A stretch of 64,000 nucleotides of DNA, taken from Myxococcota bacterium (lineage in GTDB: Bacteria > Myxococcota_A > UBA9160 > UBA4427). The DNA is taken from positions 1-64,000 of the forward strand of contig JAWKRT010000001.1 of assembly GCA_041389495.1 (NCBI GenBank). The letters are read 5' to 3'. How positions within the stretch are numbered: the first letter of the stretch is position 1; each line of letters begins with the position of its first letter. Positions 52,383 through 61,875 of the stretch are shown here, in pieces. A model generated the notes under the pieces. The model worked only from the letters and a program-made list of their open reading frames with translations. It had not been told where the DNA came from and did not search any database. Both the position numbers and the translations under genes were made by a program.

Positions 52383-53513
52383 CTAACGAGTCGTCGGGTG
52401 CGCGCGGTGCGCGACGACGGCGGCGGCCGCGATCGCCGCGCACCACAGCGCGAGGCTCCCGAAGCCGGCCGCGATGCCCACCGCGTCCGACAGCGCGCCC
52501 GTGATCCACGGCAGCGCGAAGCCGCCGATCGAGCCGAGGCCGGCGACGAGGCCGACGGCGCGCCCCGGCGCCTGCGGCACGAGCCTTCCCGCGAGCGCGA
52601 TCATGAGCGGGAAGACGGCCGACACCGCGACGCCGCACGCGCCGAGCAGCCAGTCGACGAGGCGCACCTCGAAGAGCACGCCGAGCCCGACCACGGCCGC
52701 GGCCGCGAGGCCCGACGCCGCCATGAGCCGCGCGTCGACGCCGCGCGTCGGCAGCAGGAGCAGGAGCCTCCCGAGCCCGATGCCGAGCCACAGCCCGCTG
52801 ATCGCGCGGCCGCCCTCGGCCTCGCCGAGCGCGAGCGCGCCCATCGCGTAGGGCGTCGCGAACAGCGTGAGCGCGGCCTCGATCCCGATGTACGCGAACG
52901 CGACGGCGCAGAGCGCGAGGAAGGCCGCGCTCGTGAAGCTCCCGGGCGCGGCCCGCGCCGCGCCCGGTGCGCGCGCCGAGGGCGGCGGCAGCGGCACGAA
53001 CGCGGCCCACGCCGCGAGCGCGAAATAACATGCGCCCGCCGCGCGCGAGACGGCGATCCACTCGCCGCTCCCGCCCGCCGCGTGCACGAGCCACGGCGCG
53101 ACGACGGCGCCGAGGGGAACGGCCGCGTGGAGGAGCGACATCGGGCGCACCGCGTTCTCGCCCCACCGCTCGACGGTCACCGTGTTGAGCAGCGTGTCGT
53201 ACACGCCGCAGCCCGCGCCGAGGAGCGCCACGTGCGCGAGCGCGCGGCCGAAGCCCATGCCGTCGTCGACGCTCGCGAGCGCGGCGCCCGCGAGCAGCGC
53301 CGAGCCGACGAAGATCGGCCGGCGCGGGTAGCGATCCACGAGCCAGCCCGAGGCGAGCACGCTCGTCCCGATGCCCGCCGAGAGCGCCGACCCGAGCAGG
53401 CCGAAGCGCGTGTGGTCGAGCGCGAGCGACTGCGCGATGCCCGGCTGGCACACGCCGAGCAGCACGAGCGAGAAGCCGAACATCAGGAACGCGGCGCCGC
53501 CGAGGGGGAGCAT
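52383..53513 (-). CDS. MFS transporter
   Basis: The 376-residue protein has 11-12 membrane helices, the MFS loop motif GWLVDRYPRRPIFVGSALL between helices 2 and 3, and a second GRLVPQAPGRAVGLV loop. It is short for the family and could have 12 tight helices. Substrate unknown. Confidence 0.85.
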   Translation of the reverse strand: MLPLGGAAFLMFGFSLVLLGVCQPGIAQSLALDHTRFGLLGSALSAGIGTSVLASGWLVDRYPRRPIFVGSALLAGAALASVDDGMGFGRALAHVALLGAGCGVYDTLLNTVTVERWGENAVRPMSLLHAAVPLGAVVAPWLVHAAGGSGEWIAVSRAAGACYFALAAWAAFVPLPPPSARAPGAARAAPGSFTSAAFLALCAVAFAYIGIEAALTLFATPYAMGALALGEAEGGRAISGLWLGIGLGRLLLLLPTRGVDARLMAASGLAAAAVVGLGVLFEVRLVDWLLGACGVAVSAVFPLMIALAGRLVPQAPGRAVGLVAGLGSIGGFALPWITGALSDAVGIAAGFGSLALWCAAIAAAAVVAHRAHPTTR

Positions 53514-53528
53514 GCGTGGGTGGCCGCG

Positions 53529-53894
53529 TCAGGCCGCCGGCGCGCCGAGCCACGAGGAGCGGAACAGGAAGAACACGGCGCCGAGCAGGCAGAGCCCCGC
53601 CCACAGGAAGTCCGAGTGGATGGGCGCGCGCATGTAGAAGATGGAGAACGGCGCGAACACCGCGAGCGAGACGATCTCCTGCAGGATCTTGAGCTGCGGG
53701 AGCGAGAGCGCCGTGTAGCCGATGCGGTTCGCCGGCACCTGGAGCTGGTACTCGAAGAACGCGACGCCCCAGGCGACGAGCGCGACGACGAAGGCCGGGC
53801 GGCCGGCGAGGTCGCGCAGGTGGCCGTACCAGGCGTAGGTCATGAACGCGTTGGAGAGGACGAGCAGCAGGACGGCTTTCACGACGGCGGGCAT
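53529..53894 (-). CDS. DMT/DUF486-family membrane protein
   Basis: The 121-residue protein has four membrane helices and the DUF486 motifs SNAFMTYAWYGHL, FFEYQLQVPANRIGY and QLKILQEIVSLAVFAPFS. This family is a small drug/metabolite transporter relative. It is 15 bp from the MFS gene on the same strand. Confidence 0.88.
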   Translation of the reverse strand: MPAVVKAVLLLVLSNAFMTYAWYGHLRDLAGRPAFVVALVAWGVAFFEYQLQVPANRIGYTALSLPQLKILQEIVSLAVFAPFSIFYMRAPIHSDFLWAGLCLLGAVFFLFRSSWLGAPAA

Positions 53895-53940
53895 CGCGCG
53901 CTCCGGGTGTGCCGCGAGGGGCGCGGCGGGGGCGCAGAAG

Positions 53941-54738
53941 CTAGGCGAGGCCCGTCGCGAGCGCCGCGCCCACGACGAGGAGCAGCGCGCCGACGAGCGC
54001 GCGCAGCGCGCCGACCGTCGTCTTCGGGAGGAGGCGCTTCCCGAGGTAGGCGCCCGCGAACGCGCACGCGGTCGCCGCCGCGACGTTCGTCCACGGGATC
54101 GACGCGTCGCCGCGCATCGTCGCGCCGAACGCGACGCCGTAGACGGCGAGGCGCGCGCCGTCGACGAGCAGCGCGATCACCGCCTGCGTCGCCGCGAACT
54201 CGGCCGGCGCGAGCCCGAGCGGCGCCAGGAAGATCGCGCGCAGCGCGCCCTGATGTCCCGAGAGGCCGCCGAAGAAGCCCGAGAGCGCGCCGCCGAGCGG
54301 CAGCCAGCGCGCCGGCGCCTCGAGACGCGCGACGCCGGGCACGAGGTCGGCGAGCGAGAACGCGACGATCGCGAGGCCGACGACGAGGCCGAGCGGTGTG
54401 ACGTGCGCCGTGCGCCCGCCGAGCTGCCAGGTCGCGAGCGGCGCGAGCGCGTCGGACTGCGCGAGCTCCGTGAGCACCGCCGCGCCCGCGAACGCGGCGA
54501 CGACGGCCGGCACGCCGAAGCGCGCGACGACCTCGCGCCGCGCACCGCGCGCGAGCAGCCCGAACTTGAACAGGTTGTTCGCGGCGTGCACCACCGCCGT
54601 CGACGCGATCGCGACGTCGACCGGGAAGAAGAGCGCGAAGACCGGCATCAGGAGCGTGCCGAGCCCGAAGCCCGAGAAGAGCGACACGAGCGACGCGCCG
54701 AATGCGGCTGCGCCGACGACGGCGACGTCGAGCGTCAC
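53941..54738 (-). CDS. TauE/SafE-family sulfite or sulfonate exporter-like protein
   Basis: The 265-residue protein has eight or so membrane helices, a repeated G-rich half (FGASLVSLFSGFGLGTLLMPVF and LGGALSGFFGGLSGHQGALR) and thus matches the TauE/SafE permease fold. Family members export organosulfonates or sulfite. Whether that links to the sulfite reductase is unknown. Confidence 0.85.
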   Translation of the reverse strand: MTLDVAVVGAAAFGASLVSLFSGFGLGTLLMPVFALFFPVDVAIASTAVVHAANNLFKFGLLARGARREVVARFGVPAVVAAFAGAAVLTELAQSDALAPLATWQLGGRTAHVTPLGLVVGLAIVAFSLADLVPGVARLEAPARWLPLGGALSGFFGGLSGHQGALRAIFLAPLGLAPAEFAATQAVIALLVDGARLAVYGVAFGATMRGDASIPWTNVAAATACAFAGAYLGKRLLPKTTVGALRALVGALLLVVGAALATGLA

Positions 54739-54742
54739 CGCG

Positions 54743-55231
54743 TCACGCGCCGCGGTCGGCCGCCGCGGGTTCGGGCGGCCGCCAGGACTGCAGCTCGATC
54801 ATGTTGCCTTCGGGGTCCGCGACATAGCACCAGGTGACGCGCGCCCCCGTCGCCGCGACGAGCTCGACGACGTCCCCGACCGGCGCGCCGCCGTTCGCGA
54901 GCACCTCGTCGCGTGCCGCCGCGACGTCGGCCACGGCGAACGCGATGTGCGTGAGGCCCGGGCGGTTCACCGCCGTGGGAAGGCCCGGAAGCTGCTCGTC
55001 GTAGGTGTAGATCTCGAGCGTCGGCCCGTCGGGGCCGCAGCCGGGCAGGCGCAGGTGCGCGCCGCGCAGCCGCGCGCTCGCGAGGCCCGTTCCCGCTTCG
55101 AGGGCCGGGCCCGCGTAGTCGCGCTCGGGCGGCACGGGCACGCAGCCGAGCACGGCCTCGTAGAAGCGCGCGAGCGCGCGCCAGTCGCGCGCGACGATGT
55201 TGGTGTGGACGTAGGCGGCGCCCGCGATCAC
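54743..55231 (-). CDS. VOC (glyoxalase-fold) protein
   Basis: The 162-residue protein is one vicinal-oxygen-chelate domain. The metal ligands His in YVHTNIVA, Glu in LEIYTY, His in LTHIAFAV and Glu in GNMIELQSW are conserved. It may isomerise, cleave or sequester a metal-chelated substrate. It is 4 bp upstream of the TauE-like gene on the minus strand. Confidence 0.87.
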   Translation of the reverse strand: MIAGAAYVHTNIVARDWRALARFYEAVLGCVPVPPERDYAGPALEAGTGLASARLRGAHLRLPGCGPDGPTLEIYTYDEQLPGLPTAVNRPGLTHIAFAVADVAAARDEVLANGGAPVGDVVELVAATGARVTWCYVADPEGNMIELQSWRPPEPAAADRGA

Positions 55232-55256
55232 GGCGGCCGACGATAGCGCTGCGTGG

Positions 55257-55883
55257 CTACGCGCGGCGCGGGGGCGCCGCGCGCCACTCCTCGCGCAGGA
55301 GCGCCCAGCGCTCGTGGTCGCGCCAGCGCCCGCCCACCTTCAGGTAGCGCGGCGAGAGCCCTTCGCAGCGGAACCCGAGCGCGCGCACGAGCGCGATCGA
55401 GCGCGCGTTCGCCGGCTGGATGTTCGCCTCGACGCGGTGCAGGCCGAGCGCGCCGAACGCGCGCGCGACGGCGAGCGCGACGCCCGCGCGCAGGAGGCCG
55501 CGCCCCTCGAAGGGCGCGAACGCGTAGTAGCCGAGGCAGGCCGACTGGAGCGCGCCGTGCGCGATCTCGTTCAGGTTCACGACGCCGACGAGCGCGCGCG
55601 TGCGGCGGTCGACGAGCACGTGGCACGCGCGCCCGGGCTCGCGCGCGCGGAGGAGCCAGGCGCGGAACGCGTCCGGCGTCGACGGCGCGTGGACGAACGG
55701 GCGGTGCAGCGCGCCGCTCCGCCGCGCGGCGGCGACGAAGGCCACCTCGTCGCGCGCGTCGGGCGCGCGCAGCGCGAGGTCGCGCGCGCCCGGGGCATCG
55801 AACGCCCGCGCCTTCGGGCCGCGCGCGGCGCGCGCCCGCGCGCCCTCCTTCGCCCCCGGTGCTCGCGCGGCCCGCCCGCTCAC
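55257..55883 (-). CDS. GNAT acetyltransferase, RimJ-like
   Basis: Coding strand motifs LALRAPDARDEVAFV, VGVVNLNEIAHG and YAFAPFEGRGLLRAGVALAVARAF (acetyl-CoA loop) with HRVEANIQPANARSIALVRALGF match RimJ/RimL-type N-acetyltransferases. GTG 55883 overlaps the upstream GNAT stop as GTGA, which supports the 208-residue form. Confidence 0.85.
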   Translation of the reverse strand: MSGRAARAPGAKEGARARAARGPKARAFDAPGARDLALRAPDARDEVAFVAAARRSGALHRPFVHAPSTPDAFRAWLLRAREPGRACHVLVDRRTRALVGVVNLNEIAHGALQSACLGYYAFAPFEGRGLLRAGVALAVARAFGALGLHRVEANIQPANARSIALVRALGFRCEGLSPRYLKVGGRWRDHERWALLREEWRAAPPRRA

Positions 55884-56359
55884 AGCTTCTTGAAGTAGCG
55901 CGCGACCGGCACGTGCCGGAAGCCCGCGGCCTCGTACGTGCTGCGCGCGGGCGCGTGCCCCGGGTCGCCGCCCGTCTCCACCATCGCCGTCGTCAGGCCC
56001 GCCTGCGCGAAGCGCGCGAGCGCGAAGCGCGTCATCGCCGCCGCGATGCCGCGGCGCTGGTGGCGCGGGTCGACGGCGATCATGTGGATCTCGCCCATGC
56101 GGTCGGCCGCGTGCGTGCGGAGCGCGACGAAGCCCGCGACCTCGCCCGCAATGAGCGCGACGAACGCCTCGCCCCCGCCGTCCGTGCACGCGGCCTCGAC
56201 GGCCGCGGTCTGGCTCGCGCGCCAGTCGGCGACCTGCGCGCGGAAGATCTCCGTGCCCATCGCCTCCTCGATCGACGGGAACACGGGCTCCCACGCGCGC
56301 AGCGCGAGGCGCACGACCGCTTCGAGGTGCTCGCGGTCGAAGGGGACGATCGTCGGCAC
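55880..56359 (-). CDS. GNAT acetyltransferase
   Basis: The 159-residue protein has the GNAT motif A HMIAVDPRHQRRGIAAAM and the C-terminal STYEAAGFRHV. The substrate is unknown. It is coupled to the RimJ-like GNAT by a 4-bp overlap, and so is one of a pair of acetyltransferases made together. Confidence 0.88.
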   Translation of the reverse strand: MPTIVPFDREHLEAVVRLALRAWEPVFPSIEEAMGTEIFRAQVADWRASQTAAVEAACTDGGGEAFVALIAGEVAGFVALRTHAADRMGEIHMIAVDPRHQRRGIAAAMTRFALARFAQAGLTTAMVETGGDPGHAPARSTYEAAGFRHVPVARYFKKL

Positions 56360-56389
56360 GGCGCGGAGCCTAGCGTCGAGTGCGCCGGC

Positions 56390-56995
56390 TCAGCGAGGCG
56401 GCGACGCCGCGCGCGCGAGCGCGCGGGCCGAGGCGGCGACGAAGCGGCGCTGGAGGCGGCGCGCGAACGGGCGGCCGAGCCGCGCGAGCGCGATCTCCGG
56501 CGCCGAGAACACCGCGATCTCGTACGTGACCTCCTTCGTCGCGGGGTCGTAGGCGACGGTGAAGCGCTCCTCGCCGCGAAGCGGGTGGCCGCGCAGCGTT
56601 CCGTAGGCGAAGGACGCGACGTCGCTCGCGCCTTCGTCGAGTGCCGCGTGGACGACGCGGCACGGGCTCACGAGCCACACGCCGAGGACGCGCACGAGCG
56701 TCGCGACCGTCTGGCCCGGCGCGACCTCGCCACGCGCGCCGTGCAGCTCGAGCCAGGGGATCTCGAAGTGACGCCACTGCGCGAGTGCGCGGCGCGCGCG
56801 CGCGTAGGTGTCGCGGCCGCGGCCGATCGCGAAGAGGTGGTGGTCGACGTCGTAGCGCGCGGCGAGGTGCTGGGGCAGCGGGGCGCCGACGTACGACGTC
56901 GCGCCGACCTCCCGGTAGCCGAACGGACGCGCAGCGTCGCCGAGCACCGCGTCGATCGCGGCCGGCGTCGGGCGCCGCAGCGTCGCGAACGTCAT
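56390..56995 (-). CDS. DUF1990-family protein
   Basis: The 201-residue protein has the DUF1990 pattern FGYREVGATSYVGA, WRHFEIPWLELHG, FAYGTLRGHPLRGEERFTV and a C-terminal FARRLQRRFVAASARAL. Function is unknown. The ATG at 56995 gives MTFATLRRPTP; an upstream start at 57172 adds an unlike hydrophobic stretch. Confidence 0.8.
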   Translation of the reverse strand: MTFATLRRPTPAAIDAVLGDAARPFGYREVGATSYVGAPLPQHLAARYDVDHHLFAIGRGRDTYARARRALAQWRHFEIPWLELHGARGEVAPGQTVATLVRVLGVWLVSPCRVVHAALDEGASDVASFAYGTLRGHPLRGEERFTVAYDPATKEVTYEIAVFSAPEIALARLGRPFARRLQRRFVAASARALARAASPPR

Positions 56996-57270
56996 GCCCG
57001 TGCCCCTCGCCTCCCGCGTTCGGCCGCGCGGCCCCGACTCGTCTCCGAGCCAGGCGGCGACGGCGACGGCGACGACGAGCGCGAGCGAGCGGCGAGCGTA
57101 CCTCTCCGCGCCCGCGCGTGTCGCGTCCGAGAGGGCGGTGCGCGCCGCTGCTCCGACGCTAGGCGCTGCCACCCGGGAGTGCGGCGGGACGGGACGGCTC
57201 GGCTAGGGTACGGCGCGGCGCGCGGCGCACGGCGCACGGCGCGCGCGCACTGCGCGGGGGACGAACACGC

Positions 57271-57738
57271 GTGGAACGCCTCTCCTCGAAGCAGACCTTC
57301 CTCTACAAGTTCGTGCTCCCCACCGTCTGGATCGTCGCGTTCGGTGGCGCGACCGCGCTGATGTTCGTCGCGCCCGAGTGGCTCGACCCGGAAGAGGACG
57401 TGAGCGTGCTCCGCTGGATCTTCCTCGCGGCGCTCGTCGCGGGCACCGCGCTCTTCTACTGGGCCTGCATGCGCGCCAAGGTCGTGTCGCTCGACGGCGC
57501 CGACTTCGTGATCTCGAACTACCGCACGACGATCCGCGTGCCCCTCCGCGACGTCGAGCGCGTCTCGGCGAGCCTCCTCGTCAACCCGGAGCTCGTGTGG
57601 CTGCACTTCCGGCGCCCGACCGAGCTCGGGAGCCGCATCGTGTTCATCCCCGAGCCGCGCGTGTTCGGCGGCTTCTCGCGGCATCCGCTCGCGCGCCGGC
57701 TCGCCGAGCTCGTCGCGGGCCCCGAGGCGTTCCACTAG
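57271..57738 (+). CDS. Membrane protein with PH-like domain, unknown
   Basis: Two membrane helices (FVLPTVWIVAFGGATALMF and WIFLAALVAGTALFYWACM) are followed by a 75-residue soluble part (DFVISNYRTTIRVPLRDVERVSAS) that looks like a bacterial PH domain. The GTG at 57271 is the start; ribosome-site quality is modest. Family unknown. Confidence 0.65.
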   Translation: MERLSSKQTFLYKFVLPTVWIVAFGGATALMFVAPEWLDPEEDVSVLRWIFLAALVAGTALFYWACMRAKVVSLDGADFVISNYRTTIRVPLRDVERVSASLLVNPELVWLHFRRPTELGSRIVFIPEPRVFGGFSRHPLARRLAELVAGPEAFH

Positions 57739-57753
57739 CGACGGGCGCCGCCG

Positions 57754-58140
57754 TCACGGGTGCTGCGGCAGGTCGTCGAGGATCCGCGTCCACGGCGCCT
57801 TCGAGCCCACGTGGAAGTGCTCGCGCACCTCGATGCCCGCGTCGTCGTCGAGCGTTCCGAGGCGCACGCGCACGAAGGGGACGTCGCCCGCGTAGAGCTT
57901 CACGACCGGCGAGCCGCAGCGCGAGCAGAAGCAGCGGAGCTGGCCGGGTGACGACTCGTACCGCCCGAGCAGCTCCTCGCCCGCGACGATCCGGAAGTCG
58001 CTCGCTGCGACACTCGCGTTCGTCGCGAACGAGCTGCCCGAAGCCTTCCGGCACTGCGAGCAGTGACAGTGGATCGCCGGGCCGAACGGGCCCGTGACCT
58101 CGTAGCGGACCCCGCCGCACAGGCAGCTTCCTCGCATCAT
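57754..58140 (-). CDS. GFA/CENP-V-type zinc protein
   Basis: The 128-residue protein has cysteine motifs CLCGGVRYEV, CHCSQCRKASGS and CFCSRCGSP, the two-zinc pattern of GFA proteins (S-hydroxymethylglutathione synthase-like). It could bind glutathione adducts, though most members have no proven activity. It is 64 bp from the HAD gene. Confidence 0.92.
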   Translation of the reverse strand: MMRGSCLCGGVRYEVTGPFGPAIHCHCSQCRKASGSSFATNASVAASDFRIVAGEELLGRYESSPGQLRCFCSRCGSPVVKLYAGDVPFVRVRLGTLDDDAGIEVREHFHVGSKAPWTRILDDLPQHP

Positions 58141-58203
58141 GGTCGGGTGGCTCCTCGTGCGCGCGCCGAGCGCGCGGGAAGTCGCGGGGCGCGACCGCCG
58201 ACG

Positions 58204-58851
58204 CTACGCGGCCCGCGCGACGAGGTCGAGGAGATCGCGCGGCGCATTCGCGATCGCGTGCGCGCCGTCGAGCTCGGCGCGCGCGCCGTATCCCCATGCG
58301 ACGCCGATCGAGAATGCGCCGAGCTCGCGCGCCGCGCGGACGTCGTGGTGCCGATCGCCGACCATCGCGATGCGCGCGGGCCGCGCGCCGAGCTCCTCGA
58401 CACAGGCGCGGAGCACGTCCGTCTTGGAGCGGACGCCCCGCGCCCGGTCGCTCCCGACGACCGCGTCGAACCGGCCCGCGAGGCCGAGGCCGCGCACGAC
58501 GGTGGCGGCCTCGTCGTGGCGCTTCGCCGTCGCGACCGCGAGCCGGTGCCCGCGCTCGCGAAGCGCGTCGAGCGCTTCCGGGATCCCCGGGAACAGCGGG
58601 CTCCGCGCCGCACCCGAGCGGCGGTACTCGACGCGATAGGCGTCGACCGCCGATGCGACGTCGTCGTCGCACGCGTCGGGCACGACCGCTGCGAAGATCT
58701 CCTCGAGCGGCGTGCCGATGAACGCGCGCAGCTCGCCGAACGAGGGCGGCGCGGCACCGAGCACGCGGATCGCGTGCGCGAGGCACGCGGTGATGCCGGG
58801 CGCGGAGTCCGCGAGCGTTCCGTCGAGGTCGAAGATCACGTGCTCGATCAC
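58204..58851 (-). CDS. HAD-family phosphatase
   Basis: The 215-residue protein has HAD motif I FDLDGTLADS, motif II VATAKRHDEA, motif III with the late K/R and motif IV MVGDRHHDVRAARELG. Phosphoglycolate phosphatase-like activity is plausible. The GTG at 58851 overlaps the GNAT stop as GTGA. Confidence 0.9.
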   Translation of the reverse strand: MIEHVIFDLDGTLADSAPGITACLAHAIRVLGAAPPSFGELRAFIGTPLEEIFAAVVPDACDDDVASAVDAYRVEYRRSGAARSPLFPGIPEALDALRERGHRLAVATAKRHDEAATVVRGLGLAGRFDAVVGSDRARGVRSKTDVLRACVEELGARPARIAMVGDRHHDVRAARELGAFSIGVAWGYGARAELDGAHAIANAPRDLLDLVARAA

Positions 58852-59423
58852 GCCGCCGGCCCGTCCGTCGCGAGGCCGCGGCGACCGTCGGCGTCGCCGG
58901 GCGACCCGAACGCGCCGTCGAGCGGACGCGTCAAGCGGTGCTCGGGAATCGCGAGCTCGCCGAGCGCGAGCCGTCGTGCGCCGTCGGCCGCGAAGCCCGC
59001 CGCACGATAGAAGCGCTGCGCGCGCGCATTCGCGTCGAGCACCCAGAGCACGACCGCGACGAAGCCCGCCGACGCGAGCCGCGGCAGCTCGGCTGCGAGG
59101 AGCGCGCGCCCGACGCCCTGCCCCCACGCACGCGGCGCGACGTAGATCGCCGTGATCTCGGCGACGCGCTCCCCCAGGCCTTCGTCGCGCCGCGGCTGCG
59201 AGCTGCAGAACCCGACGACACGACCGCCCGCGCGCGCCAGCGCGACGTGGCGCACCGGCTCCGCGATGTTCGCGGCCCACTGTCGCGCTCGCACGACCGG
59301 GTCGAGCGCTTCGAGTACGGAGTCGGGAACCACGCCACGGTACGCGGCCTGCCAGCTCGCGACGTGCACGCGCGCGATGTCGTCGGCGTCGTCGGGCGTC
59401 GCGCGGCGGAGATCGAGGAGCAC
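58848..59423 (-). CDS. GNAT acetyltransferase
   Basis: The 191-residue protein has DLRRATPDDADDIARVHVASWQAAYRG, the acetyl-CoA loop AIYVAPRAWGQGVGRALL and ARAQRFYRAAGF. It is coupled to the downstream HAD gene. The substrate is unknown. It begins at ATG 59423, one base from the PEGA-like lipoprotein stop. Confidence 0.87.
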   Translation of the reverse strand: MLLDLRRATPDDADDIARVHVASWQAAYRGVVPDSVLEALDPVVRARQWAANIAEPVRHVALARAGGRVVGFCSSQPRRDEGLGERVAEITAIYVAPRAWGQGVGRALLAAELPRLASAGFVAVVLWVLDANARAQRFYRAAGFAADGARRLALGELAIPEHRLTRPLDGAFGSPGDADGRRGLATDGPAA

Positions 59424-59424
59424 G

Positions 59425-59877
59425 TCAGTCCTCGGAGGTCGCGGCCGTGGGCTCGAGCTCGATCAGGATGTTCGACGGGCGGAGCTCGTACCCGGCTCCC
59501 GTCGATACATCCACGAGAATGCCTCCGCCGACCAGGAACGGGTGCAGCCAGATCAGGTTCCGGACCCATGTTTCGCTCGGGATGCCGCTCTCGATGGCAA
59601 CCGACCGATCTCCGTATCCCGGGCTCGACGCCGTAACGATGTAGGCCGCGTTCTTGAAGCGGGGATCGTCGCTGTTGACAGTCTCGGCCGGCTTGCGACG
59701 AAGGGATATGTGCTTCCGATCCGAGCCGTCCTCCGGCGCGGGGCGAATCGTGACGGTCGCGTCCTTCGGGACCGTATCGATCGAGATCGTCTGCAGCGGT
59801 CCTCGCCGCAAGTGCATGCAACCGGTCGTCGTCGCGAGAAGCGTCGCGCAAAGAAGGACAGCAGGTGAAGGGTTCAC
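59425..59877 (-). CDS. PEGA-like lipoprotein
   Basis: The 150-residue protein has a signal with lipobox LLATTTGC, a PEGA-like core (IDTVPKDATVTIRPAP, AYIVTASSPGYGDRSV) and a conserved hydrophobic end (RNLIWLHPFLVGGGILVDVSTGAGYEL), seen in several delta-proteobacterial lipoproteins. Base composition is lower in G+C than its neighbours. It is on the minus strand, upstream of the GNAT pair, and probably shares its transcript. Confidence 0.75.
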   Translation of the reverse strand: MNPSPAVLLCATLLATTTGCMHLRRGPLQTISIDTVPKDATVTIRPAPEDGSDRKHISLRRKPAETVNSDDPRFKNAAYIVTASSPGYGDRSVAIESGIPSETWVRNLIWLHPFLVGGGILVDVSTGAGYELRPSNILIELEPTAATSED

Positions 59878-60288
59878 GATCCAGCCCTCCGTGGCCGCAG
59901 CGCGGCTTGGCGAACGAAGCGGGAGGACGCCCGGTGCTTGCCCACCCCTCGAGGCTGCGAACGACGCGAGACTACACGTCGCGACGCCGGGCCCGGATCA
60001 GAACAATTGTCGTCCCACCGGGCGCGAGGTGCGCATGGGTCTGAGCTGAGCCCCAACCTGAGTCGTCTCGAACTGAGCGCCTCCTCGGTCTTGCGTCGCC
60101 CTCACTGCCTGGACCATTGGGTCCGCGAAGCGCTCCTCCGATCCCGCCCGCGAGATCAGAATCTCGGCTGTATAACGCGCCGGGGTGACGCATTCCGGCG
60201 CCGAGTGCCGCCGTCAACTCCGCTGAAGCCCGCCGCCGCCAGCTTCATCGGCTTGTTGGTTGGCTCGCGGTTCGAGATCCGGTGCACC
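59878..60288. other. Gene-poor, lower-GC segment with attC-like palindrome
   Basis: No convincing ORF lies in these 411 bp. Composition is noticeably lower in G+C than the flanks. It holds the palindrome described at 60209-60263. Other stretches show no repeat or promoter I can defend. Confidence 0.5.
60209..60263 (-). repeat. attC-like imperfect palindrome
   Basis: CCGCTGAAGC (60220-60229) pairs with GCTTCATCGG (60242-60251) with one mismatch. Outer arms CAAC (60215-60218) and GTTG (60255-60258) also pair, separated by unequal spacers. This resembles attC sites of integron cassettes, with R- and L-box pairs and asymmetric spacers. The cassette core GTTRRRY is only partly matched (GTTGACG on the minus strand). 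It lies immediately 3' of the RelA/SpoT gene. Confidence 0.4.
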
Positions 60289-60982
60289 TCATCCTGCGGT
60301 CTTCTTCCTTCCAAGCTTCCCGAGACGTTGTGCGATGAGGCTCTCCTCAGCGATTAGGCCCATTAGCGCCGTGGTGAGCGCAGCCTCGCTCCTGTAGTAG
60401 CGATCGAGCTCCTCAACAGCGACGTCCTTGGAGTGTGCCAACAGTCTCCACTGCGGTTGCCCATGCGTGCTGAATTCTTGAACGGAGTTGGACCTCGATG
60501 CAGAGCTTGTCGAACTCGGGGTTTCTCGTGGAATGAAACCGGAGTACGAGGTGAACTCCGCGATAGCCGCTTGAGGGAGGGGCATCGACGTAGTTGTCGA
60601 CCCGAACCTGCTCGTGAGCTGCGCGGCTACTTGCATAGAGCGCCGCTACTTGCTGGACATCGGAATAGCTGCTGACTACGGCGCGGCAGCCACCTATGTC
60701 CTGCATCCGAGATAGCTTCATTTTGGGCGTCCGTTGAAGCTTCCTCCGGATCGATGTCGCTCGCTTGAGGCGTTGAGCGAGGACGGGTCTTGAGTTGACG
60801 CGCTTCGCCTTGGTCCGAAGGTCCATTGCGATCGTGTTGAGGGGAAAGCTGTGCGATGAACGCCAGTTGCTGAGGATGTCGAGCGCCTCGTCGAGCGGCA
60901 CGGAAGACTCGCCGATCAAGCGAGCTCCGGCTCGGTTCACTCGCTCCCTGGTGTACTCGGGCCGCACCCACTCAGTTGACAT
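60289..60982 (-). pseudogene. RelA/SpoT-domain (small alarmone synthetase-like) gene, truncated by frameshift
   Basis: Bases 60413-60982 encode 189 residues with the synthetase core: RLKRATSIRRKL, MQDIGGCRAVVSSY, SGYRGVHLV and CIEVQLRSRIQHAWATAVETVGT. The domain makes (p)ppGpp-like or related products in the ToxSAS/small alarmone synthetase family. It stops early with LQGRRC; normal relatives continue 150 residues. Codons 60289-60420 in another minus-strand frame (HSKDVAVEELDRYYRSEAALTTALMG) read as a C-terminal tail, so a frameshift and probably deletion occurred. The catalytic core looks whole, so a short active product remains possible. Confidence 0.65.
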
Positions 60983-61006
60983 GAGGCGATTCTCCCGCCG
61001 CCCCGA

Positions 61007-61390
61007 CTACATGTTCAGCGTCAACCGCGCCGCTTCGCTCATCAGGTCGGGGCTCCACGGCGGGTCCCAGACGAGCTCGAGCTCGACGCCGGCGACGCCG
61101 GGGACGCTGCGGACCTTGTCCTCGACTTCGGGCGGGAGGGTCTCGGCGACGGGGCACATGGGCGAGGTGAGCGTCATCTGGACGAAGACGGCATTCCCTT
61201 CGCGCACCTCGATCGTGTAGATGAGGCCGAGCTCGTAGATGTCGACGGGGATCTCGGGGTCGTAACAGGTCTTGAGCATCGCGACGACGTCGTCGTGGAC
61301 GTCCTTCGCGGTGCGCGGGCCGTCGGCCTGCGGCTGCTCGGTGTGGCTCGCACGCGTCGTGGCGCCGGTCGTCGAGGTGGGTTCGCTCAT
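61007..61390 (-). CDS. sufT: SufT-like MIP18/DUF59 Fe-S assembly protein
   Basis: The 127-residue protein carries the MIP18 pattern MLKTCYDPEIPVDIYELGLIY and TLTSPMCPVAETLPPEVEDKV, with the reactive cysteines conserved. SufT helps mature Fe-S proteins with the SUF system. ATG 61390 was chosen because upstream residues are low-complexity. It closes the suf gene run, 23 bp after sufU. Confidence 0.92.
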   Translation of the reverse strand: MSEPTSTTGATTRASHTEQPQADGPRTAKDVHDDVVAMLKTCYDPEIPVDIYELGLIYTIEVREGNAVFVQMTLTSPMCPVAETLPPEVEDKVRSVPGVAGVELELVWDPPWSPDLMSEAARLTLNM

Positions 61391-61413
61391 CGTTGGGTCC
61401 TCGCCTCTCCCGA

Positions 61414-61874
<461 letters not shown>

Positions 61875-61875
<1 letters not shown>

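Noticed and set aside
60262..60290. GGTTCGAGATCC resembling a tRNA T-loop
   Set aside because: The flanking bases do not form a 5-bp T-stem, and no acceptor, D or anticodon arm can be built around it.
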